This document shows, piece by piece, positions 32,948 through 44,882 of a stretch of DNA of 64,000 nucleotides. The translations under genes and the position numbers were made by a program. Origin of the DNA: Kingdonia uniflora (taxonomy: Eukaryota; Streptophyta; Magnoliopsida; Ranunculales; Circaeasteraceae); assembly GCA_014058105.1 (NCBI GenBank), contig JACGCM010002198.1, positions 571,001-635,000 of the forward strand. The letters run 5' to 3'. The notes under the pieces are model-generated. The model saw nothing but the letters and a program-made list of their open reading frames with translations. It had not been told where the DNA came from and made no database searches. How positions within the stretch are numbered: the first letter of the stretch is position 1; each line of letters starts with the position of its first letter.

Positions 32948-33088
32948 TTAAGCCTTGCCTCCTCTTGAACAATCACGTTGGCCAATTCATTCACATTCTA
33001 CTTATCCATAATAGTATTGCAATGAATTTGAAATGGACCAATCTGAGAAGGCAAAGAGTTCAAAATAAATTGAACAATAAAGGAATCA
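32948..33088 (-). repeat. inverted gag segment, left arm of a hairpin
   Basis: Homologous in reverse to 33295-33435 of E5 gag; the arms are about 140 bases with a spacer of about 206 bases. The junction to forward gag is at about 33085 over a shared gaatca. Confidence 0.85.
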
Positions 33089-33680
33089 AGTCTTCACTTC
33101 CAAAGTCTGAAAACGCGAAAGAATTTTTAACATCTATGGCAAAACATTTCAAAGCTACTGATAAGTTATTAGCTGGGACTTTAATGGCTAAACTTACTAC
33201 AATAAAATATGATGGTGTAGGAAACATGCATGAACATGTCTTAAAAATTATAAATCTAGTTGTAAAACTTAAAATGTTGGGGATGGAAGTGAATGATTCC
33301 TTTATTGTTCAATTTATTTTGATCTTTTTGCCTTCTCAGTTTGGTCCATTTCAAATTCATTATAATACTATTAAGGATAAGTAGAATGTGAATGAATTGG
33401 CCAACATGATTGCTCAAGGGGATGCAAGGCTTAAGTAGTAAGGAAATCATTCAGTTCATCTTATAATACAAAAAGCTATAAAGAATTTGAGGAAGCCTGA
33501 AAAGAAATGAGGATCACTCAAGGTAAGTGGGCCATCTAATGTTACTAAGGCTCCTAAGATGGAATGCGACAATGAATGTAATAGGTGCTACTTCTTTAAA
33601 TAGACGAGGCATATTCAAAAAAATTGTCTGAAACGTAAGGCTTGGTTTGAAAAAAAAAGTAATCATTTAGCTTTTGTATG
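33085..33680 (+). pseudogene. gag: E5 copia gag
   Basis: Starts inside gag (SENAKEFLTSMAKHFKATDK), open to 33384, then TAG. The zinc-knuckle region (CNRCYFFK*TRHIQKNC, about 33580-33630) has a stop in the middle. The first part of gag is missing, replaced by the inverted arm. Confidence 0.8.
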
Positions 33681-35784
33681 TTTTAAATCAAATCTTACTG
33701 AAGTTCCTTCAAATACTTGGTGAATTGACTCGGGTGCTATTGTTCATGTTTCCAATTCGATGCAGGGATTCCATACAACCCAGAGCGCGAAACCAAATGA
33801 AAAATTCATATTCATGGGATATAGAGTCAAAGCTTCTGTTAAAGTCGTAAGAACCTTTCGTTTATTCTTAGACACTGGACATCATTTAGATTTATCGCTT
33901 ACCTTTTATGCTCCTCCAGTTTTACGTAAGTTTTTTTCTTTATCTCTCTTAGACCTTGATGGGTATTCTTTTCTCTTTGAGAATGATTCTTTCAGCTTAT
34001 TCAAGAATTCTGCTTTTATTTGTTCTAGTATTTTATGAGGTGGCCTATATAAATTAAATCTTGCTAACATGTTTGCCAAAACCCTTTTGACCCTACATCC
34101 TAATATTGGAATGAAACGTAGCATAACTAATGAAAATTCCTCTATCTTGTGGTACAAATGACTAGGGAATATCTCTAGAGAAAGAATGAAGAGATTAATA
34201 AAAGACGGGGTCTTTCCAAGCCAAGATTTTACTGATTTCGGTGTGTGTATGTGGATTGTATTAAAGGCAAATCAGCCAAACACACCAAGAAGGGTACCAC
34301 AAGAATTACGGAGCTTCTTGAAATTATTCATACAGACATTTGTTAACCTTTTACCTCTCCCTTTTTTATGGGAGAAAAGTATTTTATCACCTTTATTGAC
34401 GACTTTACACATTATGGTTATGTCTATCTATTAAGTAAAAAATCTCAAGCTGTAAATGCCGTTGAGGTATACATTACTGAGGTTGAAAGATAATTAGGCA
34501 AAAAGGTGAAAGTCATTAGGTATGATAGAGGTGGTGAATACTATGGTAGATATGATGAATTGGGTTAGTGCCCTAGCCCATTCTCCAAACTCCCAGAGAA
34601 GTTTGGTATTCGTGCTTAATACACAATGCCAGGAACGTCACAGCAAAATGGTATAACTGAAAGGCATACTCGTACTTTAATAGAAATTGTTAGGAGTATT
34701 ATAAGTAATTCAACTTTACCCGTATCTTTGTGGATTGAAGCTCTAAAGACCGATGTGTATTTATTAAATAATGTTCCTAGTAAGGCATTCCCGAAAACTC
34801 CATTTGAGCTTTAAACTTGAAGGAAACCTAGTTTATGACATTTTCATGTTTGGGGAAGTACAGCGGAGGCTAAAATCTACAATCCACATGAAAATAAATT
34901 GGACCTTAAAATTATCAGTGGGTACTTTATTGGTTATCTTGATAAGATTCCTTGAAAATTATCAGTTTACTGTCCTACCCATAGTAGGAGAATTATTGAG
35001 ACCAGTAATGTAAGATTCCTTGAAAATTGTAAAATTAATAAGAGTAGTGAATAACGAAATGTGGTTATTGAGGAAGTTAGGGTACAAGTCCCATTACCCA
35101 TAACTTTAAATCATATTGTTGTTCCTATAGTTATTGATCAAATCGGTGATACCGAGCAACAACTATGCAATCAACCACTCCATAATGAGATTGTCACCAA
35201 TGAACTAATAATAGATGTACCATAAGAAATAGTACTACGCCGATACCAACGGGAAAGAAGATATGTTATTTTGGATGTCTTTGTGGTATACTTAAAGGAA
35301 TCTCAATTTGACATAGGGACTATTAAGGATCCAGTTTCATTTTTACTAGCCATGGATAGTAATAATTCTACTAAATGGATTGATGCTATAAAAGAAGAGT
35401 TGAAATCAATAGAACAAAATAATGTTTGGGATCTCGTTGAATTTCCAAAAGGATACATGAAAGTTGGTTTCAAATGGGTCTTTAAGAACAATTAAGCGTG
35501 ACAATAATGGCAATATCAAACGATATAAAGCCTGACTTGTGGCCAAAAGTTTCACACAGAAAGAAGGCATTGATTACATGGAGACCTTCCCATCTGTATC
35601 AATGAAGAACTCATTTAGAATTATTATGGCATTGGCGGCTCATTATAATTTAGAGTTATACCAAATGGATGTGAAAACTATTTTTCTAAATGGGAGTTTA
35701 GATGTAGAAGTCTATATGAATCAACCTAAAGGTTTCTGCGAAGAGGGGAAATAAATTATGGTTTGTAAGCTTAAGAAATCAATA
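33681..35784 (+). pseudogene. pol: E5 copia protease, integrase, start of reverse transcriptase
   Basis: The protease motif (W*IDSGAIVHVS, about 33720-33755) has a stop in place of the second Trp. Integrase parts lie at 34186-34434 and 34626-34814 (SQQNGITERHTRTLIEIV). Reverse transcriptase begins at about 35271 (KWIDAIKEELKSIEQNNVW; YQMDVKTIFLNGSLDVEVYM, about 35654-35715). It is interrupted at 35784 by the MULE in the codons for KKSIYSLKQ; the frame continues at 43280. Confidence 0.85.
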
Positions 35785-36007
35785 GGGAAAATTTGACTAC
35801 AGTCCCAACTACAGACTTAATATTTGCCTTTAGTCCCCAAGTTGTTTAAATATGTAGTTTTGGTCCCCAAATTGCCTCTGACCACAGGTCAACCTTCATT
35901 GAACTCAAATTTTGACATGAACTGACTAAACTACCCTCACGCGAATTATACGTGGTTTCCTCTAGCAGGCGAACAAGTTATCTTCAGGTCATCTATTCCC
36001 CAAAATA
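35785..36007 (+). repeat. MULE terminal inverted repeat, left
   Basis: Pairs with 43050-43270. The outer 157 bp align almost without gaps; the inner part is more diverged. Confidence 0.9.
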
Positions 36008-36180
36008 ATCTCCAACAGTCATCTCTTTCCCCAAATACCCTAATGGTCATCTCCTTCCCAAATCCCTTTAATTTTCTAAGTTTTGGTGTTGGTCATCTTC
36101 TTCCCAACTACCTCCATTAAAGCTCTTTATCTCTCTCTCCCATTTCTGAGTTATGGTGTTGGTTTGTCTTTGTGTCTATG

Positions 36181-36960
36181 AGAGGTGGAGGTGGTGGTGG
36201 TGGTGGTGATGATATGAAGGTAAAATTACTTTATATCTCTCTGTCTCTCTAATTAATCAGGTATTTTATATAAATTTTGAGAAATCACCATTGAAGCTTA
36301 AAGGTAAGAAATGGACACTAAAGAAAAATTGTAGGATGATTTGTGTTTTATTTATGATCATGTTTTTTATGGTATTGGATATCATAAATTGGGACTAAAT
36401 ACTTATTTATTGATGATTTATGATTTTTATTGTAGGATGATTTGTGCCCTATCTGTGATCAAGCTTTTCATGGTATTGGGTATTGTTGATGGTTATATAG
36501 TATGTGCAAGAAGCCAAATTGCAGTGGAATAATGTAATTCCATGTTTTTAAATCAATAGAGAACCCTAGTAGAAAGTACTTGAACTGCCAATTCCCTACC
36601 TGTGGTACTTTCCAATGGTTGAGCGAGGTCATTAGGCAATCTTCAAATTCACCAAGTATGAGAGCTCATCTTTCAAAGATGGTTGCTTTGGTTACGAAGA
36701 AACTGGGCACTGGTGGAGATAATGTCCTTGGAGGACTGTAGTTTACCCTAAAGGTGGTTGTGGATTCATGAAATTGTGTAAATCTATTGCTCATAGAAGC
36801 AAGGGTAAGAAATTCTTAGTTTGTAAAAATGTTTAATGCAAACACTTTATGTGGCTAAAGGACTATATGCATGAAAAAGAAAAAAAAATGCAGAATTTGA
36901 GACTACGACTAATTTGAATGTCAAGGCGAGTGTGACTATGGGATTGGATAAATTTTGCAA
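36181..36960 (+). pseudogene. GRF-type zinc-finger coding segment carried by the MULE
   Basis: A possible first exon MRGGGGGGGGDDMK (36181) ends at a GT donor. After an AT-rich gap, one frame reads ENPSRKYLNCQFPTCGTFQW (about 36551-36610), a close match to the GRF zinc finger (NPgR.f..C....CgfFqW). A second, poorer copy at about 36804-36880 reads GKKFLVCKNV*CKHFMWLKD, followed by a Lys/Glu-rich coiled-coil-like tail. There are several stops. GRF zinc fingers bind single-stranded nucleic acid in known cases. The segment is on the strand opposite the transposase and may be a captured host gene or an accessory MULE gene. Confidence 0.6.
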
Positions 36961-37298
36961 AGAGTTTAAAGGCAAATCCTCAATGGGATGAGATTGGGAG
37001 TTTCTTGTGATACAAGTTAGGAATATGTGTATTTCTTCTTATACAATTCTTCTTATACAAATTAGTGATCTTATGTGCACACTCTATACATAACACATAC
37101 TTAACATAACCCCAAACCTTCCCCCTAACCATTATTCCCCCAACTACCAACATTGGGGAAAAAAATCTTATAAAACCCCTTAAAATGCCATTTCTTTATT
37201 CTTTATAAAACCTAGCCTTTCCCCGTACCTTCTTCAAAACACAAGTATTTCTTATCTTTTCTTTTCTTTTCTTTTCTTCTCTTCAAAACCTAAAAAAA

Positions 37299-37565
37299 AT
37301 GCATCTTTTCTCTGTAACTGAGAGTGACTCTTCTTTTGAAGAAGAAGACATTGGATTTACTATATGTTATTATTCATCTTCCAATAGTGAGGCTAGCTGG
37401 ACGGAGGAGGAGGAGAGTGAGTATGGATAGACAAAAGAAGAGGTAGAAAAAGAAGAGACAGATGAGGAGGACAAAGTAGGGACAGATGAGGAAGAAGAAA
37501 AAGAAGAAGAAGAAGAGACAGACGAGGAAGATAAAGAGGAAGATATTGAAGAAAATGGAACATAA
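37299..37565 (+). pseudogene. short Glu/Asp-rich reading frame in the MULE
   Basis: From ATG at 37299 to TAA at 37563-37565 (88 codons) with one TAG at 37428-37430. Composition is extremely acidic (EEEEKEEEEETDEEDKEED). It is preceded by a pyrimidine-rich stretch and possible TATA (ctttataaaacc, about 37200). It could be the C-terminal part of the GRF-type protein upstream. Function unknown. Confidence 0.45.
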
Positions 37566-37769
37566 GAAAATGATGATGATTTTGTTTGTGTCTGTGGGTA
37601 TTGCTTTGTTTTCTAGTTTCTCTTTTTGGGATGGAAAAATGTTTTTGCTTTTTGTTTAGGATCCCAAAAAGTATTTTTATTTTTATTTAGGTTCTCTTTC
37701 AGTTTTTATATTGTGGTGGTGGCAATTGTTTTGTGAATCAATGGAAATGCAATTTCCTTTCTAGATATC

Positions 37770-37925
37770 TCTTTATATTGTGGAACTGCCTTTTTTTGTA
37801 TTGTGGAACTGCCTTTTTTGTATGTATTGTGGAACTGCTATTTTTTAAATTGTGGAACTGTCTTTTTTTGTATTTTGGAACTATCATTTATTTGTCTTTT
37901 CCCTTGTTTGTATTGTGGCAATTTT
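37770..37925 (+). repeat. minisatellite, unit about 22-28 bp
   Basis: Repeats of ttgtggaactg followed by a T-rich spacer, about five to six copies, inside the MULE. Confidence 0.75.
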
Positions 37926-38029
37926 ATACCAAAAATGGATACCTGCACATTTCAGATCACTGAGTATATGCATATTTTAGACCACTGTGACATTCTATAC
38001 ATTTTAGTTTGACTGTGTGAGTACCTTTT

Positions 38030-38170
38030 GCACATTTGAGACCAGTCAGACCTTTCCCCATACCTTCTGCACATTTTTGACTAGTCAGACCTTTCCCCAT
38101 ACCTTCTGCACATTTTAGACTAGTCAGATCTTTCCCCATACCTTCTGTATATTTCAGACTAGTCAGACCA
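38030..38170 (-). repeat. 39-bp minisatellite
   Basis: About three and a half units of gacctttccccatacc... The unit is 39 bases, so the minus-strand translation repeats the 13-mer CAEGMGKGLTSLK in frame. Inside the MULE, downstream of the transposase. Confidence 0.8.
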
Positions 38171-38489
38171 CTGTGAGACATCAACAATAGTATTCATGAA
38201 AAACAAGTACAGGCATATAATAGAGTGAGTACCTGTTAAGTTACAAAATAGACAAACAATAAATATTCATGAAAAAAACTACAAAAACAAATAGAGTACA
38301 TAGAGTACTGCTAACCTTCATGAAAGAAGCATTCAGTTAATAGAGTACCTATTAACATTTTCAGTCTAACAAATAACAAACATTTTCAGTCTACATGGCC
38401 AAACAAATGTACTTTTTAACATGCAGTTAAAATTTTCTAAATTAAGTCACACTGTCATACTTTCCAATTCTTTCCAGGAGATTGATAAC

Positions 38490-39165
38490 CTTTCTTGTAA
38501 GGGTTAGAGTTTGGGGCTTTAGCTTGCTGTGTTGATGCCCTAGTTTTCCTTGGGGCTTAAGCATGCCATGTTGATGCCCTAGTTTGCCTTTGAGTTTGAG
38601 TAGCTTGAAACTTCCTTTGGGATTGATTTGCTTGACTCTGCCTTGGGGCTTGAGTAGCTTGAGAATGCCTTTGGGCTTGACTTGCTTAATTTTTCCTTAG
38701 GGCTTGAGTAGCTTAAGACTGCCTTTGGGCTTGACTTGCTTGATTCTGCCTTGGGGCTTGAGTAGCTTGAGACTGCCTTTGGGCCTGACTTACTCTAGTT
38801 TACCTTGGGGCTTCAGTAGCTTGAGACTAGCTTTGAGCTTGACTTGCCCTAGTTTACCTTGGGGTTGCAGTAGTTTGAGACTTCCATTGGGCTTGACTTA
38901 CTCTAGTTTTCCTTAGGGTATCAGTAGCTTGAGACTGCTATTGGGCTTGACTTTCTCTAGTTTTCCTTGGGGCATCAGTAGCTTGAGATTTCCATTGGGC
39001 TTGACTTGCTCTAGTTTTCCTTGGGGCATCAGTATCTTGAGTTTTCCTTTGAGTTTGCCTTGATTGACTTAGCCTTAGGCCTTGAGTAGCTTAAGTTTGG
39101 CTTTGAGTTTGCCTTGATTATGTTTGCCTTGGGGCTTGAACTTGTTGTGTTGATGCCTAGCTTGC
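38490..39165 (-). repeat. minisatellite in the transposase tail, unit about 54-60 bp
   Basis: About ten imperfect units of 'ggcttgagtagcttgagac' plus 'tgggcttgacttgct'. On the minus strand many units read as Gln/Ser/Ala-rich peptide (for example TDAPRKTRASQAQWKSQA), so this was probably a low-complexity C-terminal tail of the transposase expanded by slippage. Confidence 0.75.
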
Positions 39166-39169
39166 GCAA

Positions 39170-39340
39170 GCTCCAAACTACCTCCAGCTATTTCTATAGA
39201 CTCGTAAGGAAAGCGCAGGTGTGGTGGCCCTTCAGTGAGTTTGATCCTTCTATAGACTCGTAAGGAAAGGGTTTGATCCTAGCCAATAGCTCCAAACTAC
39301 CTCCAGCTATTTTTATAAGACTCGTAAGGAAAGCGCAGGT
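39170..39340 (+). repeat. local duplications of an 'agctccaaactacctccagc' block
   Basis: Two copies of the block (39188-39224 and 39285-39338) plus a third partial copy of 'tatagactcgtaaggaaag' at about 39250 show a local nested duplication. Confidence 0.7.
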
Positions 39341-42300
39341 CTGGCCCTTTGCCTTGGGGGTTGACTTGCTTGAGTTGGCATTGGGACTTTTGTATCTTCA
39401 GTTTGCCTTACACCCCTAGAAGATCTCCCACCACCACCACCACCTATACCACCACTTTCCCTCCCTCTCATATTTGGTGTTGCAGGTGGTAAGACAACAC
39501 TGCTCATATGTCTTGCCACGCTCACATTTGTATCTGCCCTCTTAGGTGCTCTTACCACTCTTGGCATTGGTGTTGCTCGTACACCCTTACAAGTTTTCTT
39601 GTTGTGACCATAACCACCACATTTTCCATATTTCTTCTGCCTCTTTTCTTCATCTGGATCAGGGATTCTTTGTTTTCTAGGTCTCCTAGCTCCCCTCACT
39701 AATGGGAGAGGTAGAAAATGGTTTGTAGGCTGCATATAATACAAAAATAAGCATACATATCAAATATCAACTCAGATACACTTGTGTTCAAATACAAACC
39801 TTCTCCCATTCATTACAAGATATATGGCATTTTTATATACTTGGGCATATGAAGTAATTTTGTGAAAATAAGAAACATAGATGTTAGCCATCCATAAAAA
39901 ATAGTTAGCTTTTAAAAAATTAGAGATACAACTTTGAAAACATTTAGATTATTAACCAAAAAATACTTTATTTACTTAACCCATGGCCACCCATAAGGGA
40001 GTATAACACTAACAGCATGCACACATGGTTGTCCAGAAAGTTGCCATTCATGGCAGTCACATTCATGTGTGTTGGTGTTCACTCTCTATCTTTGGCCATT
40101 TATCCCAATTGTAAGAAAAGATCCTGATATGATCCCTTGTACCTGATATTGACCATAACATTTGATCAACTTATCAATGTGGATTTGTGCTCAAGGGACC
40201 AATACCAAACCTATATAAATGATATACATACAGTCACATAGTAGTTCATGAAAAGAAGAAGAGATCTCAAACAATAACAAAAGGTCTTGATTAGCTTACC
40301 TACTTCTTTCCACTATTTTGCTTTGAGCCTCCTGTTATACATGAGTTTCATCAACATTATATTTAACTTTTCTAGTTACTTATGGATTGGCTTGTCCCTA
40401 ATCTTCAATATCCACATGTTAAAAGACTCACTGAAGTTGTTTATGATGTGTTCAAACTTGGCAGTAAAATCAAAGTGGGACCTATCCCAGTATTCAAGTG
40501 GCTCCTTAAGTAACTAGTCATGAGCAGCTGGGTTTTCCAGTTTGAGTTGGCCCATATGTTTGATCTTTTCAGATTACTTAAATGTCTTTGATGCACTCCA
40601 TACTAACCACTCTATTTGGGTCCCCCTGTGAAACTTCTTCATATTCTTGTACATATGTCTAAAGTAGAATTTGTGATTTGCATGAGGAAAAAGAGTAGTC
40701 ACATTATCAATGAGTCCCTTCTATCTATTTGATATGAATGTTAGCTTTTGATTATATAGAATGAGATAGGCCTGAAGAATCTCAAGGAAGTTGGTCCAAG
40801 TTTCTTTACATTCTGATCTGCATAACTAAATTGCAATAGGGAATATGCCATTGTTGCCATCCAAGGCAATCACTGATAGACACCCCCCCCCCCATATTTA
40901 CCCTTTAGAAAATAACCATCCAAACCGAGTGTAGGTCTATACCCACTTAACCATCCATCAATACTTGCCTTAAACATCACCAATAAACTTTTCCACTGGT
41001 TACTTTGAAGATCTTTACTACATTTGGCCAAACTGCCAGGGTTAGCCAATAAGACTTGTCTCATAAATTCAGGTTGTAGAATATAACCCTCATCATATGA
41101 TCCAACTATCCTCTCCATGCATATAGTCCAAGCATTCCATGAAGTATAATATAAAATATCAATACCATACTTTCTTGAAATCAGTTCCTTCACACCTGCT
41201 GGTCTAGTGGTTCTCACTGTCCTAATTGTTTCTTTAACTTCCTTTGTCACCCATTAGGCATTTGCATTTTTGTTAGATTGGTCACTCCTGCCAAGACATG
41301 TGAGAATAAGATTACTACTGGTCCTCATACTGAAAGTGTTACCATCTGGGTTAACCCTAGCATAGAACATCCATTGACAGTTAAATGTTTCAGCCTCAGT
41401 ACAAATGTATCTTACCCTCATATAGTTATTCTTTTTTGTTGGAATTGGTGCTTCTTCACAATGGCCTATTGACTTAAAAAAGCTCTGCAAGCATCAACTG
41501 TGGGCAACTCCATGCCAATAATCATCTTTAACCCAAGATTATGCACAGGTAATGTAGTATGATGCACTTCAGCATCTTTCATTACAAAAATGTTATCACA
41601 TTCTTTAGCCAAATTTTTGAACTCGTCATCACATCTGTCTATATCAGCTTGGGTTGGACCATCATCACCATCAACTGATGAGTGATTTGAGTAATACCCT
41701 TTCTCTGCATCTAGGCTATATGGGTTAGTTTCTACCCATCTATTTCAAGCATCAACTTCATCAACTTTTTCTTTATCATTTGAAGCCACGCCCCCAATCC
41801 AACTTCAGCCTCAGTTTCACCATTAGCTGGAGCCTCTTCCCCCAATCTAACTCCAGCCTCAGTTTCTGCATCAACTGGAGCATCTTCCCTCAATCCAACT
41901 CCACCCTCAGTTTCAATATTAGGATCATCATCACTGAAGTACATATGTGGCAAATCATCAAGTTCTTCCTTAGGTACTTCACATGCCCTTAGATTCTTAA
42001 CTCTTTTAGTGTTCTCTTTCACCACTTTGAAAACTATTGTCTTTTCTCTTTGGCTTTGATACAAGTCTTTTTTTATTTGATTTACAACTACCTTTTGTTT
42101 ACCCCTGGCAATAGTCTCATGTTGAAGTGGATCAAACTGTATCCTCTCATGCTGCTGTGGATCAAACTGTGTAGTCTCAACCTCAATCTCAACTTGAGAA
42201 GTAGGACATATTGGTAGTCCTTCATCTGGCTCCCTCATAACTACATCTAGCTGTTGAATTAAAGGTGGGGGCACAACTTCTATAGGCACTGTATATACAT

Positions 42301-42598
42301 AGAAATATATATCCCACATACTATCTACATCACTACAATGCCACATCTTATACAAACTTGTATCATCACAAAAATCCACTATCGCACCTGCACACAGTGT
42401 CTTCACCACTATCACAGAACCAGGTGAGATAGTTTCATTTATCCCAACAACATCAGACATAATATACTCTAATAGACCTTGATAGTAAAACTGATCCCCA
42501 TCTACATTTTCAAATATATGCCCCATCAATGTATAGACGATGTGTATACCCTGTCTCCCCAGGTTTAGGCCATCTACTTCCCTAATGAATAATAACAT
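39313..42598 (-). pseudogene. MuDR-type MULE transposase
   Basis: Read leftward: N-terminal region (42598-41732, acidic, ending in repeats of EAGVRLGEEAPA type); DNA-binding-like domain (41490-41254, RVRYICTEAETFNCQWMFYA); transposase core (41250-40870, FKASIDGWLSGYRPTLGLDG, with the first catalytic Asp in LGLDG); then, in broken frames to about 40380, VIALDGNNGIFPIAI, the second-Asp position read as NR* instead of DRQ, FYFRHMYKNMKKFH and SHFDFTAKFEHI; a SWIM zinc finger (CDCHEWQLSGQPCVHAVSVI, about 39993-40060); and a zinc knuckle (YGKCGGYGHNKKTC, about 39605-39645) whose first Cys is Tyr. At least five stops make it inactive. Confidence 0.88.
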
Positions 42599-43049
42599 TT
42601 TTTAGGTCATTCCTGTCATTACAGCATACCCCCAAACACTAAATAATTAAGACAAATATCATGGTAACATACCCAAAACACCTAATTTAAAAACATCACT
42701 TGTAAAAGCCCTAATTTTTTTTAATATACCCTAATTACAGAAAACCAAAACCTTAATTTTATAATCTAAACCACTTTTTAAAATGCCCAATTTTTTGATC
42801 CAAACTCTAATTCTTAACACAAATATTCTAACTTTTAAAATGGAAAAATCAAAGCAACAAATATTATAGAGAGATTTACAAATTTTACCTATTCAAAAAG
42901 AAAGTAAGAGGGAGAGAGAGAGAGACTTACATTGTGATCAAAAGCTTGGTAAAATCAGGTATTTGATTGATGTACTCTAGTTTTCTAAATTTTTATAGTT
43001 GCAGAATATATAAATTTTCCCCCCAAGAATAATTTTTTGTTTGAGACAG
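42599..43049. other. MULE 5' non-coding region
   Basis: AT-rich promoter-side region of the transposase gene, with a (GA)n run at 42910-42926. No other feature is seen. Confidence 0.5.
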
Positions 43050-43270
43050 TTTTGGGGATGAGATGACCAGAAAACAACTTGTTCACTTGTTAGAGAAAAT
43101 CACGTGCAACTTGAGTGAGGGTAGTTTAGTCAGTTCATGTCAAAATTTGAGTTCAACAAAAGTTAACCTGTGGTCAGAGGTAATTTGGGGACCAAAACTA
43201 CATATTTAAATAACTTGGGGACTAAAGGCAATAATTCACTATGTAGGTGGGACTGTAGTCAAATTTGCCC
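43050..43270 (-). repeat. MULE terminal inverted repeat, right
   Basis: Inverted copy of 35785-36007; outer end GGGCAAATTTGACTACAG on the minus strand. Confidence 0.9.
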
Positions 43271-44390
43271 TAAGTAATATACGGTATTAAACAAGCTTCC
43301 CGCTAATGGTACATTAAGTTTCACGATACCATTATTCCTTTTGGCTTTAAGGAAAACATTGTTAATCGATGTATATACCTCAAGGTCAGTAAGGGTAAGT
43401 TTATATTTTTGGTTTTGTACATTGATGATATCTTCTTACTTTCTAGTAATGATCTTGGTTTGCTTCACTTGACTATGAAGTTTTTCTCTAAGAACTTTGA
43501 AATGAAAGATTTAAGTGAGGCATCTTATGTAATTAGAATCAAAATCTATCAAGACTAAGTACGAGGATTGTTTGGGATGTCTCAGAAAGCCTATATTAAT
43601 AAAGTTTTAGAGAGATTTGGTATGGAGAATTGTTCAGCTAGTGATGCACCAATTCATAAAGGTGATAAATTTAGTCTTATGCAATGCCCAAAGACTGAAT
43701 GGGAACGTAAACAGATAGAAATGATTCCGTACGTATCTGTTATAGGGAGTCTAATGTATGCGCAGACTTATACTTGACCAGACATTAGTTTTGTTTTATG
43801 TGTGCTGGGTAGATATCAAATCAATCCAGGGATGAACCATTAGAAAGCTGCAAAGAAAGTTATGAGGTACTTACAGGAAACAAATGATTACATGCTCACA
43901 TTTAGGAGGTCTGATCATTTAAAAGTAATCGCTTACTCATACTCAGATTTTGTTGGATGCCCTAATAGTAGGAAGTCTACTTTTGGTTATGATTTCCTAT
44001 TGTCTGGAGGGGCAATTTCATGGAAAAGTATAAAACAAGATAGTATTTCTTCATCTACTATAGAGGCTGAGTTTGTGGCATGCTATGTGGCCTTAAATCA
44101 TGGTTTATGGTTACAAAATTTTATCTCAGGACTTAGAGTTGTCGACTCTATTTCCAAGCCGTTGAGAATTTATTATGATAATGCAGTAGCAGTATTTTTC
44201 CCCAAGAATGATAAATATTCTAATGATACTAAGCACATAGAGATAAAATATTTATCAATCATGGAGTCTATTAAGAAATAAGGAGTGTTTATAGAACACA
44301 TAAGCACAATGCTTATGGTTGCAGATCCATTGACTAAGGGATTACCGCCAAATTTAAGAACATGTTCAGAGTATGGGTCTTAGGCGGATT
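43271..44390 (+). pseudogene. pol: E5 copia reverse transcriptase (end) and RNase H
   Basis: Resumes the frame broken at 35784. The catalytic box reads LYIDDIFLL (about 43419), intact in its Asp pair, unlike E4. Connection domain MSQKAYINKVLERFGMENC (43568-), then RNase H (43862-44281) with AISWKSIKQDSISSSTIEAE and SKPLRIYYDNAVAVFF. It ends near 44380 with LTKGLPP. Stops at 43558, 43777 and 44279. Confidence 0.87.
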
Positions 44391-44882
44391 CTATGATATT
44401 TTTCTTTATAGTTATGGATTTTTTAGTTTGATTTTTTTTCTTTAGACATCTTATTGAGATCTTATTATAATATATATGTTTATGATATTTTCCTACTTAC
44501 TATTATGTGTACATATGTATGTGATTAGATGAATGATAATAGGTGAGTTTTTTGACAAGACATGATTGATGAACCTTTTATAGGCCTATTTGTTCACGCC
44601 TATCAACCTCAGTTATGAACCAAGTTCAATAGTTCATTATTATTGTAGTACATGGAAGGAAATGTGTCGCAAAATTGCATAAGACTGCCATGACTTGCTT
44701 TAATAAAAAAATTAATTTTTGTATTATGATGACCAATAAAGATAGTATGACTTGGATATATTTTAAATCGCGCGCGTGTCAGTTATTTAATTGTTGTGCC
44801 AATTTTAAGTCAAAATTTTTGCAAACTTAAGTTTTATCAAGTATGATTTTCAAAGCTCCTTCATATGAGCCAAGTGGGAGAA
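44391..44882 (+). other. E5 3' untranslated region and purine tract
   Basis: Non-coding; ends with AAGTGGGAGAA (44872-44882) directly before the LTR. Confidence 0.85.

Larger units (their letters stand above)
35785..43270 (-). mobile_element. MULE (Mutator-like DNA transposon) with long terminal inverted repeats
   Basis: The 7486-bp element has terminal inverted repeats of about 222 bp (35785-36007 and 43050-43270), starting GGGAAAATTTGACTACAG and GGGCAAATTTGACTACAG. The flanking 9-mers AAATCAATA (35776-35784) and TAAGTAATA (43271-43279) agree at 6 of 9 positions, consistent with a decayed 9-bp Mutator target duplication, and the interrupted copia frame is continuous across them. The minus strand codes a MuDR-type transposase; the + strand carries extra coding segments. 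The element is old. Confidence 0.92.

Noticed and set aside
37733..38012. Cys/Leu/Phe-rich frames resembling membrane proteins
   Set aside because: They are translations of the ttgtggaactg minisatellite in the MULE.
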